Source: Pseudopedobacter sp.
GTDB taxonomy: Bacteria; Bacteroidota; Bacteroidia; Sphingobacteriales; Sphingobacteriaceae
Direction: 5' to 3'
DNA: 33,896 bases
NCBI GenBank assembly: GCA_014378105.1
Contig: JACMOI010000162.1
Coordinates: 1-33,896 of the forward strand
The notes beneath the pieces are model-generated. The model did no database searches. It saw nothing but the letters and a program-made list of their open reading frames with translations, and was not told where the DNA came from. The stretch's first letter is position 1; each line of letters starts with the position of its first letter. The position numbers were made by a program, and so were the translations under genes. This document shows positions 1 to 8,500 of this stretch, piece by piece.

Positions 1-2025
1 ATCATGGCTGATGCGGCAATATGTATCAATCCGAATGATGAAAGATATACTCATTTACATGGTCAGAAAGTTTTTGTGCCTTTAATTAATAGAGAAATCC
101 CTGTTATTTTAGATGAATATGTAACCATGGATTTTGGTACAGGATGTTTAAAAGTTACGCCTGCTCATGATTTGAACGATTATGAATTAGGTATAAAGCA
201 TCATTTACCTGTTATTGATATTTTAAATGATGATGGAACCTTAAATGAAAAAGCTCAAATTCTTGTTGGTGAAGATCGTTTTATTGCCCGGAAAAAAATC
301 GCCAAGCTTTTAGAAGATGCCGGAGTTTTAGAAAAGGTAGAGGATTACAAATCTCAGGTTGGTTTTTCTGAAAGAACTGATGTTGCTATCGAACCTAAAT
401 TGTCTATGCAATGGTTTTGTAATATGGGAGAGATGGCTGGTCCAGCTTTAAATTATGTGAACAATGGCGACATCAAACTCATTCCCGACAAGTTTATCAA
501 TACCTATCGTCATTGGATGGAGAATGTGAAGGATTGGTGTATCTCTCGTCAGCTTTGGTGGGGACAGCAAATTCCAGCTTGGTACGGTGAAAGGATAGGC
601 TATAAGACATTAGAACCTGTAGTTGCTAAAAATAGAATTGAAGCAGAAAAAGAATTCTATAAAATTTACAAACAGGATGAGGAAAATTGGAGCGAAGAAA
701 CAATTCAGAATGCACTAAAAAAGATAAAACAAGACGAAGATGTTGTAGATACTTGGTTTTCTTCTTGGCTGTGGCCGATTTCTGTTTTCGATCCCACTGT
801 TTTTGGAAATCCAGATAGTGAAGGAAATGAAGATTTAAACTATTATTACCCGACAAATGACTTGGTAACTGCTCCAGAGATTTTATTCTTTTGGGTAGCC
901 CGAATGATTATGGCGGGTCATGAATTCAGAGGAGAAATTCCTTTCAAGAACGTTTATTTAACTGGGATTGTAAGAGATAAATTGGGTCGTAAAATGTCTA
1001 AATCATTAGGAAATTCTCCAAATCCTTTAGATTTAATCGAAAAATATAGTGCAGATGGGGTAAGAGTAGGCATGCTTTTATGTTCTCCGGCCGGGAATGA
1101 TATCATGTTTGATGAGTCATCTTGTGAGCAAGGAAGAAACTTTGCAAATAAAATTTGGAATGCTTTCCGTTTGGTAAAAGGGTGGGAAGTAGATGAAAGT
1201 CAATCCAATCCAAATGAGACGACTATTGCTTGGTTCGAATCTCGATTTAACGAGGCTTTAACAGAAATTGAGCATAATTTTTCTCAATATCGTTTATCAG
1301 AAGCCTTAATGGTAACTTATAAACTGGTTTGGGATGATTTCTGTGCTTGGTATTTAGAAATGGTGAAACCCGCTTATCAGCAACCTATTGATAAAGCGAG
1401 TTTCGAGGCAACCATTAGAATTTTTGAAAATATTTTAAAAGTGATTCACCCTTTTATGCCTTTTTTAAGTGAGGAGCTTTGGCATGATGAATTGTTTGGT
1501 GAAAGAGCAGAGAAAGATTGCTGCATTGTAGCACAATTGCCAGATGCCTCATCAATTAAAAATGAGAAACTTTTAGCCGAGGTGGAAGTGGTGAAACAAA
1601 TCATTTCTGAAATTAGAAATGTAAGAAACACGAAACAAATTTCTCCCAAAGAAGCTTTGACATTATCCGTGAAAGTAAATTCGGAAATTGATTTTAAAGC
1701 ATATCAAAATATCATTTTCAAATTGGCCAATATCACGGAGTTGAATTTTATAGTTGATAAAATGATAGGTGCAGCAGCTTTTATGGCTGGCAGAGACGAG
1801 TTCTTTATCCCGTTAGAAGGAAATATTGATGTCGAAGCTGAGAAAGATCGTATCGTAAAAGAGATAGAATATTTGCAAGGCTTTTTAAAATCAGTTAACG
1901 CAAAGCTTTCTAACGAACGTTTTGTGCAAAATGCCAAGCCTGAGATTATAGCAAACGAGCAAAATAAAAAAGCTGATGCAGAGGCAAAAATTCAGATTCT
2001 GGAAGAAAGTTTAGGAGCTTTATAA
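1..2025 (+). CDS. valS: Valine--tRNA ligase, C-terminal part (5' end outside window)
   Basis: Cytosolic class I aminoacyl-tRNA synthetase that charges tRNA-Val. The frame is open from base 1, so the gene starts upstream; the Met at 4 is internal. The visible part begins in the CP1 editing domain (AHDLNDYELG region, bases about 160-200). It continues through the catalytic-domain segment DWCISRQLWWGQQIPAWY and the KMSKS signature at 991-1005 (GRKMSKSLGNS), then the helical anticodon-binding domain. It ends in a charged coiled-coil tRNA-binding arm over roughly the last 65 codons, as usual for ValRS. About 674 codons are present against a usual length near 880, so about 200 N-terminal residues, including the HIGH motif, lie outside. 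The next gene is convergent. Confidence 0.97.
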   Translation: MMADAAICINPNDERYTHLHGQKVFVPLINREIPVILDEYVTMDFGTGCLKVTPAHDLNDYELGIKHHLPVIDILNDDGTLNEKAQILVGEDRFIARKKIAKLLEDAGVLEKVEDYKSQVGFSERTDVAIEPKLSMQWFCNMGEMAGPALNYVNNGDIKLIPDKFINTYRHWMENVKDWCISRQLWWGQQIPAWYGERIGYKTLEPVVAKNRIEAEKEFYKIYKQDEENWSEETIQNALKKIKQDEDVVDTWFSSWLWPISVFDPTVFGNPDSEGNEDLNYYYPTNDLVTAPEILFFWVARMIMAGHEFRGEIPFKNVYLTGIVRDKLGRKMSKSLGNSPNPLDLIEKYSADGVRVGMLLCSPAGNDIMFDESSCEQGRNFANKIWNAFRLVKGWEVDESQSNPNETTIAWFESRFNEALTEIEHNFSQYRLSEALMVTYKLVWDDFCAWYLEMVKPAYQQPIDKASFEATIRIFENILKVIHPFMPFLSEELWHDELFGERAEKDCCIVAQLPDASSIKNEKLLAEVEVVKQIISEIRNVRNTKQISPKEALTLSVKVNSEIDFKAYQNIIFKLANITELNFIVDKMIGAAAFMAGRDEFFIPLEGNIDVEAEKDRIVKEIEYLQGFLKSVNAKLSNERFVQNAKPEIIANEQNKKADAEAKIQILEESLGAL

Positions 2026-2031
2026 ATAAGA

Positions 2032-2058
2032 AATCCCCTGTTTACCAAGCAGGAGATT
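2032..2058 (-). terminator. Hairpin between convergent valS and the small membrane-protein gene
   Basis: Arms 2032-2040 and 2050-2058 form a 9-bp stem with one mismatch and a 9-nt loop. On the minus strand the stem is followed by a T-rich stretch (TTTCTTATTTAT), so it fits a terminator for the minus-strand gene that stops at 2088. On the plus strand no T-run follows, so a role for valS is less likely. The flank resembles that of the hairpin at 11201-11231. Confidence 0.4.
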
Positions 2059-2087
2059 CACTAAATTAACTAAACCAAAACGTATTT

Positions 2088-2561
2088 TTATGCAGATGCC
2101 AACAGGGTCATTTTTTGATCTCTGATTTGGCGAATGTGATTTCTTAAGAACTCTTTAATTTCCCACCGTTTTTTCTCATCACGGATGCTATTTAAAGGCA
2201 ATACCATTTTTTCTTCTTGTTTGGTACAAAAGATAATTTCAGAGAACCGGGTTTCGAAATGATCTACATGATCGTATTTTAAACAAATAGTCTCATTTTG
2301 TTCCTTTTCTTTAAACCAAATTTCATCTTCTGTTAAATAAATATAATCAGTAGACTTTTCGGTATACAGATGATAAATAGAAAATACGGAGAGAAATGAA
2401 CTTAAAGTGTAAATGTAATAAGCTGTCAACTCTGTTATGGTAGAAGTTGAATTTAATACATAAGCGACTAATGCCGTTGAAAGAGAGGCAATTAATAAAG
2501 CTAGCATCACTTTTTTGAAAAAAAGGTATTGCTCAAATTGAATGTAAATACTTTGCTTCAT
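2088..2561 (-). CDS. Hypothetical membrane protein with two N-terminal helices
   Basis: 157 residues, function not recognised. Two hydrophobic segments (about residues 17-36 and 45-63) form a probable helical hairpin in the inner membrane. A soluble, mixed-charge C-terminal part of about 90 residues follows, with alternating hydrophobic strands (YIYLTEDEIWF, CLKYDHVDHFETRF, EIIFCTKQEEKMVLPL). This resembles the layout of YcxB-like or bacterial PH-like membrane proteins, but that comparison rests only on architecture. It is transcribed alone, convergent with valS and divergent from the lipoprotein gene at 2625. The ATG at 2561 is the natural start, just before the first helix. Confidence 0.75.
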   Translation of the reverse strand: MKQSIYIQFEQYLFFKKVMLALLIASLSTALVAYVLNSTSTITELTAYYIYTLSSFLSVFSIYHLYTEKSTDYIYLTEDEIWFKEKEQNETICLKYDHVDHFETRFSEIIFCTKQEEKMVLPLNSIRDEKKRWEIKEFLRNHIRQIRDQKMTLLASA

Positions 2562-2624
2562 AATTGTTTTTGTTTGAGGTTGGATTCTTATACGTGACTT
2601 AAATTCAAAAGGTTCTGATTATTA

Positions 2625-3362
2625 ATGTTTTTACAAAAAATAATCAAACTTTTGAACTTAGGCAGAGTAATTGCTTTTTATAATGAAAATTTAATTTTGA
2701 AAGGATTTATATCTTATATAGCATTTATATCTTTATTCTATTTTAGTTTCTTATCCTGCAATACAGAAAATAAGAAAGCAAATTCCGTAGGTTTTGAAAA
2801 TGAAATGGAGGGAATGGATATCACTCAAATTAATGATTTTATTATAGATTCTGGTCGAGTTGGAATTATTAGAGATACGGATAGTAAAGAAAATATCATT
2901 CAAAAATTTGGGAATGAACATATTCAATTAGATTCTTTCTTCTTAGAAGGGATGTATCAGGAAATGGTTTTATTAATTGATAGCGGAAAAAATGAAGAGC
3001 TTGTAATTCATTTTAATGAGGATAATAAAATTGCAGTAATAGGAATCAAGCAAAATAAATCTCCCTATCATTATAAAAACGGTATTAAAGTCGGAACTTC
3101 TCTTTTTGATTTGACTCAGTTAAATAAAAAACCTATAGAATTTTATGGTTTTGGTTGGGATTATTCAGGACGTATAGCCGATTTAAACAATGGGAAGTTA
3201 AAAACTGAAATTCCTTATTTTTCTGGAGTCGTAAATCCTATAGAAAAGGATAATGGAATGTTTGATAAATATATGGGAGATCAGAAATTTTCATCTACTC
3301 AATTAAGTGAAAACGAACAGAAAAATATTGCACTAGAAAAATTATATGTTTCATTAAACTGA
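2625..3362 (+). CDS. Putative lipoprotein, unknown function
   Basis: 245 residues from the ATG at 2625. Hydrophobic residues 27-44 end at FLSC (Cys45), a plausible lipobox, but the N-terminal region before it is long for a signal peptide. A TTG at 2697 would give a more normal 20-residue lipoprotein signal and may be the real start. The mature part has no recognised domain. Its pattern (DTDSKENIIQKFG, then ELVIHFNEDNKIAVIGI, then GIKVGTSLFDL) resembles the paired beta-strand repeats of secreted Bacteroidota proteins of the SmpA/BLIP-like type; this is an impression only. Its last 9 bp overlap the end of the convergent gene at 3354. Confidence 0.7.
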   Translation: MFLQKIIKLLNLGRVIAFYNENLILKGFISYIAFISLFYFSFLSCNTENKKANSVGFENEMEGMDITQINDFIIDSGRVGIIRDTDSKENIIQKFGNEHIQLDSFFLEGMYQEMVLLIDSGKNEELVIHFNEDNKIAVIGIKQNKSPYHYKNGIKVGTSLFDLTQLNKKPIEFYGFGWDYSGRIADLNNGKLKTEIPYFSGVVNPIEKDNGMFDKYMGDQKFSSTQLSENEQKNIALEKLYVSLN

Positions 3363-3812
3363 TTGATATGCTGGTAATTCGCTTATAAAAAAGTAAGAAT
3401 TACTTTCATAATCTATTTTGCAATAATAGTGTTGTTGTCCATTGGTTACTGCTAAGTAATTCACCTTATGAATCATATTATATCGAGCAATCTGGTCAAA
3501 AACTTTTTGGTCAATCTTTACCGAACTTGCCTTACATTCAATCAAAACATCGGCTTTACCGCGAGAACTAAATACTAAAATGTCTGTTCTCTTTTGCAGC
3601 TTATTTAATTTTAAGCCGCCTTCAACCTTAATTAAAGATTTTGGATATTTTTTATGTAGAATGAGGTATTGAATAAAATGTTGTCGAACCCATTCCTCTG
3701 GTGTTAAAACTAAATCCTTTTTCCGCAACTCATCAAAAATAAAGAGTTGGTCGTCTTTCTTAGTCAATTTAAAAGGATAGGGAGGAAGATTTAAAGGCTC
3801 GGGTTTAAACAT
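3354..3812 (-). CDS. HsdR N-terminal-like (HSDR_N_2) nuclease-fold protein
   Basis: 152 residues, equivalent to the isolated N-terminal domain of type I restriction R subunits. A PD-(D/E)xK-like core is visible: Asp77 in KRTDILVF and Glu92-x-Lys94 in DVLIECKAS. The upstream helices (EEWVRQHFIQYLILHKKYPKSL) are typical of the family. There is no helicase domain and no hsdM or hsdS nearby, so it is not a working restriction system. Small stand-alone proteins of this kind are widespread in Bacteroidota, often divergent from holA as here (holA starts 72 bp away). Its biological role is unknown. The last three codons overlap the convergent lipoprotein gene. Confidence 0.82.
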   Translation of the reverse strand: MFKPEPLNLPPYPFKLTKKDDQLFIFDELRKKDLVLTPEEWVRQHFIQYLILHKKYPKSLIKVEGGLKLNKLQKRTDILVFSSRGKADVLIECKASSVKIDQKVFDQIARYNMIHKVNYLAVTNGQQHYYCKIDYESNSYFFISELPAYQSV

Positions 3813-3884
3813 TGGGTTAAAAATACGATGTGAATTTTCAACATGCTAAATTTTAGAGAACTTATTTTTATAATTTAGCTTTTC

Positions 3885-4889
3885 ATGACCGCAATAGATA
3901 TCATCAAAGACATTAAAGCCAAAAAGTTAAAACCCATCTATCTGTTACATGGCGATGAGAGCTATTACATAGATTTAATTAGCGATTATTTGGAAGAAAA
4001 TGTGCTAAATGAAATGGAAAAAGGTTTCAATCAATCTGTTTTTTATGGAAAAGATACTGAGATCATGATGGTTTTGAATGCGGCTCGCCGGTATCCCATG
4101 ATGAGCGATTATCAATTGATTTTGGTAAAAGAAGCTCAAGATTTAAAAATTGATAAAGCTGCAGACCAATTTCAAGCTTATTGCGAAAACCCTTTGGTTA
4201 GTACTATTTTAGTGCTTTGTCATAAATACGGAAAGTTTGATAAACGTAAAAAAGTTTATAAAAGCATTGAGAAAAAAGGACTAGTTTTTGAGTCTAACAG
4301 TATTTACGAAAATAAAGTGCCAGCTTGGATAGAAGATTTTATCAAATCTAAAGGTTATCACATAAATCCAAGAGCTTCAGCTTTGCTGGCCGAATATTTA
4401 GGCAATGATTTAAGTAAAGTAGCCAACGAGCTGGAGAAATTGATGCTAAATGTGGCAAAAGGTCAAGAAATTGGAACGAAGGAAGTTCAAGATAATATTG
4501 GCATCAGTAAAGAGTATAATGTTTTTGAGTTGCAAAATGCTTTAGCAAAGCGAGATGTTTTTAAAGCCAATCAAATCATTAATTATTTTGAAGCTAATCC
4601 AAAAGCCAATCCAATGGTTTTAATTATGGGGAATTTATCAGGTTACTTTACGAAAATTTTGAAATATCATTACATTCAAGATAAATCTCAGGCAGCAAGA
4701 GAGCTGGGTGTAAATCCTTATTTTATTAAGGATTACGAGGTGGCTGCAAGAAATTTTTCATTAGGGAAAACCTTTGAAGTGATTTCTTTGCTAAGAGAGT
4801 ATGATTTAAAATCTAAAGGGGTAGATTCAACAGGAAATACTGAAACAGGCGATTTAATGAAAGAATTAGTTTTTAAAATAATCCATTAG
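3885..4889 (+). CDS. holA: DNA polymerase III subunit delta
   Basis: 334 residues, usual length for HolA. This clamp-loader subunit opens the beta sliding clamp during replisome loading. The N-terminal AAA+-like fold is recognisable from KLKPIYLLHGDESYYID (about residues 13-29), which corresponds to a degenerate P-loop as expected for delta. It is followed by NAARRYPMMSDYQLILVKEAQ and the domain III helical collar (NVFELQNALAKRD, NPMVLIMGNLSGYF). The ATG start follows an AT-rich leader with no clear Shine-Dalgarno site. It is the first gene of a forward run; the VOC gene starts 4 bp after it. Confidence 0.95.
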   Translation: MTAIDIIKDIKAKKLKPIYLLHGDESYYIDLISDYLEENVLNEMEKGFNQSVFYGKDTEIMMVLNAARRYPMMSDYQLILVKEAQDLKIDKAADQFQAYCENPLVSTILVLCHKYGKFDKRKKVYKSIEKKGLVFESNSIYENKVPAWIEDFIKSKGYHINPRASALLAEYLGNDLSKVANELEKLMLNVAKGQEIGTKEVQDNIGISKEYNVFELQNALAKRDVFKANQIINYFEANPKANPMVLIMGNLSGYFTKILKYHYIQDKSQAARELGVNPYFIKDYEVAARNFSLGKTFEVISLLREYDLKSKGVDSTGNTETGDLMKELVFKIIH

Positions 4890-4892
4890 AAA

Positions 4893-5252
4893 ATGTTTAA
4901 AGCCATAAGAACTATTATTTATAAAGTAAATGACCTAGAAAAAGCAAAGGCTTGGTATACTGATCTTTTGGGTTTTCCACCATATTTCGACCAACCATTT
5001 TATGTCGGTTTCAATATAAATGATTATGAATTGGGATTAGATCCGGACATAGATCAGGTAATTTATGGAAACATTCCTGTTGCTTATTGGCAAGTGGATA
5101 ATATTGAGCTAACAAAAATCAAAATCCTCGAAATAGGGGGAATATTACATCAAGATATTCAAAATGTTGGCGAAAATATCAAAGTCGCAGAAATAAAAGA
5201 TCCTTTCGGGAATGTAATAGGAATCATAGAAGATAAAAGTTTTAATAAATAA
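4893..5252 (+). CDS. VOC-family (glyoxalase-like) protein
   Basis: 119 residues with the paired beta-alpha-beta-beta-beta modules of the vicinal oxygen chelate superfamily: AIRTIIYKVNDLEKAKAWYTDLLGF at the start and AEIKDPFGNVIGIIED at the end. The usual first metal ligand (His in the first strand) is replaced by Tyr/Lys (IIYKV), while an acidic residue remains in the last strand. Metal binding and lyase activity are therefore uncertain, and a binding or resistance-type VOC protein is equally possible. It lies 4 bp after holA and 1 bp before the EVE-domain gene, so it is probably co-transcribed with both. The substrate cannot be predicted. Confidence 0.85.
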   Translation: MFKAIRTIIYKVNDLEKAKAWYTDLLGFPPYFDQPFYVGFNINDYELGLDPDIDQVIYGNIPVAYWQVDNIELTKIKILEIGGILHQDIQNVGENIKVAEIKDPFGNVIGIIEDKSFNK

Positions 5253-5253
5253 T

Positions 5254-5658
5254 ATGCAGTACTTTTTAGTAAAATCAGAGCCATTTAAATATAGTTGGGA
5301 AAAGTTTAATGAAGACGGGAGAACCTTTTGGGATGGGGTAAGAAATTACCAGGCTCGTAACAATATGAAAGAAATGAAGGAGGGCGATTTGGTTCTTTTT
5401 TATCATAGCAATGAAGGTAAAAATGTAGTGGGAATTGCAAAGGTGGTCAAAGAATTTTATCAGGATCCAACAACAGATGATGACCGTTGGGTGGTTGTAG
5501 ATTTGGTACCGATAGAATCTTTAAAAAATCCGGTGACTTTAGAAACCATCAAAGCTGACGAAAGATTAAAGGATGTTTCTTTGGTACGTCAGGGACGTTT
5601 GTCTGTGATGACTTTGAAGCCTGAAGAGTTTGATCGGATTGTTGAGCTAGGTTCTTAG
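5254..5658 (+). CDS. EVE-domain protein (modified-base-binding family)
   Basis: 134 residues spanning one complete EVE domain of the PUA-like superfamily. Signature stretches are KSEPFKYSW (residues 7-15), WDGVRNYQARNNMKEMKEGD, VLFYHSNEGKNVVGIAKV and GRLSVMTLKPEEF. Stand-alone EVE proteins (thymocyte nuclear protein 1 family) have an aromatic pocket suited to flipped modified bases such as 5-methylcytosine derivatives. In bacteria the stand-alone form is common and its job is poorly defined. It is placed 1 bp after the VOC gene, and its stop codon overlaps the Shine-Dalgarno site of the next gene. Confidence 0.93.
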   Translation: MQYFLVKSEPFKYSWEKFNEDGRTFWDGVRNYQARNNMKEMKEGDLVLFYHSNEGKNVVGIAKVVKEFYQDPTTDDDRWVVVDLVPIESLKNPVTLETIKADERLKDVSLVRQGRLSVMTLKPEEFDRIVELGS

Positions 5659-5663
5659 AGGAG
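5657..5663 (+). promoter_or_regulatory. Ribosome binding site that supports a GTG start at 5670
   Basis: AGAGGAG lies 6 nt before the GTG at 5670 and overlaps the EVE-gene stop. It is one of the few clear Shine-Dalgarno matches in the window and makes the GTG start credible. Confidence 0.6.
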
Positions 5664-5669
5664 TTTAAA

Positions 5670-6071
5670 GTGAAAGGTTTAAAGTTTAAAGTTGGCATAG
5701 TTTTATTTGCTTTATGTACATTTTACGCCTGCCACTCTGTAATTAGTCAAGAGAATTTAATTGGCAATTGGCATTATTATAAAATCGAATACACCAACAA
5801 ATCTATACAAGATCCTTTACCTGATCTCGAAGAGCAAAAGCCTTATTTTTCTTTTCATGAGGATGGTAAAGCTGAGATTTACTCGAGTGGTAAAATCCTT
5901 TCTGAAGGAACTTTTACTATTGAAAGTGATGTCATCAAATATGAAGAAATTTTAAAAGGTGGAATCAGAAGAAAAATTCCGTTTTTAGTTAAAGAACTAA
6001 AAGGAAATCACTTAGTTTTCGAAACCATGATAGCACCCATACAAAGAATTACAGCTGTTAAGGGAAAGTAA
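5670..6071 (+). CDS. Small lipocalin-like lipoprotein
   Basis: 133 residues with a GTG start set by the preceding AGAGGAG. Hydrophobic residues 9-20 end at FYAC (Cys21), so export by the Sec pathway and lipidation are likely, though the lipobox is weak. The mature part begins NLIGNWHYYKIEY and contains PYFSFHEDGKAEIYSSGKILSEGTF-like strands. That is the pattern of small Bacteroidota lipocalin-like domain proteins (opening GxW motif, then alternating strands). Ligand and function are unknown. It sits 11 bp after the EVE gene and is probably the last gene of the holA run. Confidence 0.78.
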   Translation: MKGLKFKVGIVLFALCTFYACHSVISQENLIGNWHYYKIEYTNKSIQDPLPDLEEQKPYFSFHEDGKAEIYSSGKILSEGTFTIESDVIKYEEILKGGIRRKIPFLVKELKGNHLVFETMIAPIQRITAVKGK

Positions 6072-6163
6072 ATTTAGTTACAGTCTTTTTAGCCCAAATT
6101 AAAACCGTTAAAAATTTACTATTTAAGTCTCGTATTTCTAATTTAGAGTCTTAATACAATTTT

Positions 6164-7198
6164 TTGAAAAAGCCTATCCTCGTTATCAAATTTGGTTCCG
6201 CATCCATTACTACTCCAAATCAGGAAATAGATGAAGCCGTGATTGCCAATGTTGCTGTTCAGGTAGCGGAATTGATTAAAATATACAATATTGTCTTGGT
6301 CTCATCTGGAGCGGTTGCTGCGGGTAAAAAGAAACTCCCTCATTATAGTGGTTCGTTGAGTGAAAAGAAAGCTGCTGCCGCTATTGGCAATCCACTTTTG
6401 TTACAAACTTATGCACAGTATTTTGCGCCATTTGGTATTTCTATTGCACAAAGTTTGTGCGAGCGCCATCATTTCTCAAACCGCAATCAGTTTTTGCAAC
6501 TCCAAAAAACCTATGAGGAGCTTTGGAAAAGCAATGTGATTCCAATTGCGAACGAAAACGATGTGGTCAGTAATTTAGAACTTAAATTTTCAGATAACGA
6601 TGAACTGGCTACATTAATTGCTGTTGGATTTGGAGCAGAGTTGTTATTATTTAGTACGTCTGTTCCTGGAGTTTTAGATGCTGATGGAAACATCATCAAA
6701 GAATTTAAAATGATGGATACTGAAGCTTTATCAGTAGCAAAGAAAGAGAAATCAGCGCTAGGTTTAGGCGGAATGACTTCCAAACTCACTTTCGCCCGTT
6801 TAGCAACCCAAATGGGAATTAAAGCAGTTATTTTTAGCGGTCGATCCCAAGAAGCTATCATTCAAGCGGTAAACGGCAAAATTGGAACAGTTTGTCAGCC
6901 TCAAAAAATCAATCTATCAGCTCGTAATAAATGGTTGGCTAGTGGAAGCTTAGTAATTGGGCAATTGCAGATAGATGAAGGAGCAAGTAAAGCTTTACAA
7001 AACAGACATAGTTTGTTAGCCGTTGGGATGCTGAAAGTGATTAAAAGTTTTGAAGCAGGAGAGGTGATAGAAATTTTAGATAAAAACCTGCAAAGCATCG
7101 CGGTAGCAAAATCTAAAATAGATTCTAAAGTTTTAGAAACAATGGACAATAAACAAAATGTAGAAATTGCTCATGCAGATGATATTGTGTTGATTTAA
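6164..7198 (+). CDS. proB: Glutamate 5-kinase
   Basis: First enzyme of proline synthesis: ATP-dependent phosphorylation of glutamate to gamma-glutamyl phosphate, in the cytosol. 344 residues. An amino-acid kinase domain (about 4-240) shows KFGSASIT, VLVSSGAVAAGKKKL, NENDVVS, FSDNDELATLIA and LGLGGMTSKLTFA. A C-terminal PUA domain (about 255-340) contains WLASGSLVIGQLQIDEGA. The start is a TTG, fixed because MKKPILVIKFGS is the canonical N-terminus and no ATG lies nearby. proA follows after 4 bp, so translation is probably coupled. In other bacteria the kinase domain is feedback-inhibited by proline; nothing here contradicts that. Confidence 0.95.
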   Translation: MKKPILVIKFGSASITTPNQEIDEAVIANVAVQVAELIKIYNIVLVSSGAVAAGKKKLPHYSGSLSEKKAAAAIGNPLLLQTYAQYFAPFGISIAQSLCERHHFSNRNQFLQLQKTYEELWKSNVIPIANENDVVSNLELKFSDNDELATLIAVGFGAELLLFSTSVPGVLDADGNIIKEFKMMDTEALSVAKKEKSALGLGGMTSKLTFARLATQMGIKAVIFSGRSQEAIIQAVNGKIGTVCQPQKINLSARNKWLASGSLVIGQLQIDEGASKALQNRHSLLAVGMLKVIKSFEAGEVIEILDKNLQSIAVAKSKIDSKVLETMDNKQNVEIAHADDIVLI

Positions 7199-7202
7199 AA
7201 AA

Positions 7203-8450
7203 ATGGAAAACATCAGCCACATACTTAAAAGTGCGAGTTTAGCTACAGCAGAAATTAGTGGATTATCAGCTAATATGAAGCAGCAAATTTTAGAAAAATT
7301 AGCAGATGAGCTTGACGCTCAACTGGACAAAATTATATCGGAGAATAAAAAGGATTTGGATAGCATGCCAAATGCTGACCCCAAAAAAGATAGACTGCTT
7401 TTAAATGAAGAAAGAGTTAATGCTTTAGCGCAAAGTGTGAGAGAGGTTGCTGTTTTAGAAGATCCTACTCATCAAATTCTCGTTGAAAGAACTTTAGTGA
7501 ATGGATTGTTCTTGCAAAAGAAAACAGTTGCGCTTGGTGTGGTGGGTGTAATTTATGAATCTCGACCAAATGTAACTGTTGATGTTGCCGCTTTGTGTAT
7601 TCGCTCAGGGAATGTTTGTGTTTTACGTGGTGGGTCGGATGCTGACGAAACTAACAAATGTTTGGTCCTAATCATCCAAAATGTATTAAAATCTTTTGAT
7701 TTAAATCCGGCTATTGTTCAGCTTTTACCTGTAGACAGGAAGTTTATAGAAGAACTCTTGACTGCGGATAAATATGTGGATATGATTATTCCTCGTGGAT
7801 CTCAATCTTTAATTGATTTCGTAAGAAAAAACGCCAAAGTGCCTGTGATTGAGACAGGAGCAGGCGTATGCCACACTTACGTTGAAAGCTCAGGGAATTT
7901 AGAAAAAGCTGCGAAAATTATTTGTAACGCTAAAGTTTCCCGTCCGTCAGTTTGTAATGCTTTAGATACAGTGATAATGGATGAAGCTATTTCAGTAGAT
8001 TTAATTCCGCAAATGGCTGATTTACTGAAAGAATATGGCGTAGAAATTTTTGCAGATGAAAAGGCTTATTCAATTTTAAACCGAATTAATTATCCTTTTT
8101 TAAACAAAGCTGAAGCTGATGATTTTGGCAAAGAGTTTTTATCCTTAAAATGCTCAGTAAAAATAGTGGATGGACTAGACGAAGCTTTAGCGCATATCAA
8201 GGAATTTTCTTCTAAACATTCTGAGGCAATTTTAAGTGAAGACGGAATTAAAATTGAAAGGTTTTTAAACGAAGTTGATGCTGCCGTCGTTTATGTAAAT
8301 GCATCAACTCGTTTTACAGATGGTTGCGTTTTTGGTTTGGGAGCCGAAATTGGCATATCCACTCAAAAGCTACATGCTCGTGGTCCCTTTGCTTTAGAAA
8401 AGTTGGTCACAGAAAAATGGGTAGTCAGAGGAGCTGGGCAAGTGAGGTAA
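7203..8450 (+). CDS. proA: Gamma-glutamyl phosphate reductase
   Basis: Second proline-pathway enzyme: NADPH-dependent reduction of gamma-glutamyl phosphate to glutamate-5-semialdehyde, the product of the adjacent proB being its substrate. 415 residues, full length, aldehyde dehydrogenase superfamily. Visible motifs are GVIYESRPNVTVDVAALC, VCVLRGGSDA, DMIIPRGSQSLI, the catalytic cysteine Cys251 in SRPSVCNALDT, and the C-terminal FTDGCVFGLGAEIGISTQKLHARGP block (shown here only as its key elements FGLGAEIGIST and HARGP). No proC occurs in the window, so the last step is encoded elsewhere. Confidence 0.96.
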   Translation: MENISHILKSASLATAEISGLSANMKQQILEKLADELDAQLDKIISENKKDLDSMPNADPKKDRLLLNEERVNALAQSVREVAVLEDPTHQILVERTLVNGLFLQKKTVALGVVGVIYESRPNVTVDVAALCIRSGNVCVLRGGSDADETNKCLVLIIQNVLKSFDLNPAIVQLLPVDRKFIEELLTADKYVDMIIPRGSQSLIDFVRKNAKVPVIETGAGVCHTYVESSGNLEKAAKIICNAKVSRPSVCNALDTVIMDEAISVDLIPQMADLLKEYGVEIFADEKAYSILNRINYPFLNKAEADDFGKEFLSLKCSVKIVDGLDEALAHIKEFSSKHSEAILSEDGIKIERFLNEVDAAVVYVNASTRFTDGCVFGLGAEIGISTQKLHARGPFALEKLVTEKWVVRGAGQVR

Positions 8451-8500
8451 GTTTAAATTAAAACATTAGACTAAGGTTGAAAACTTAAAATTATAGCAGA

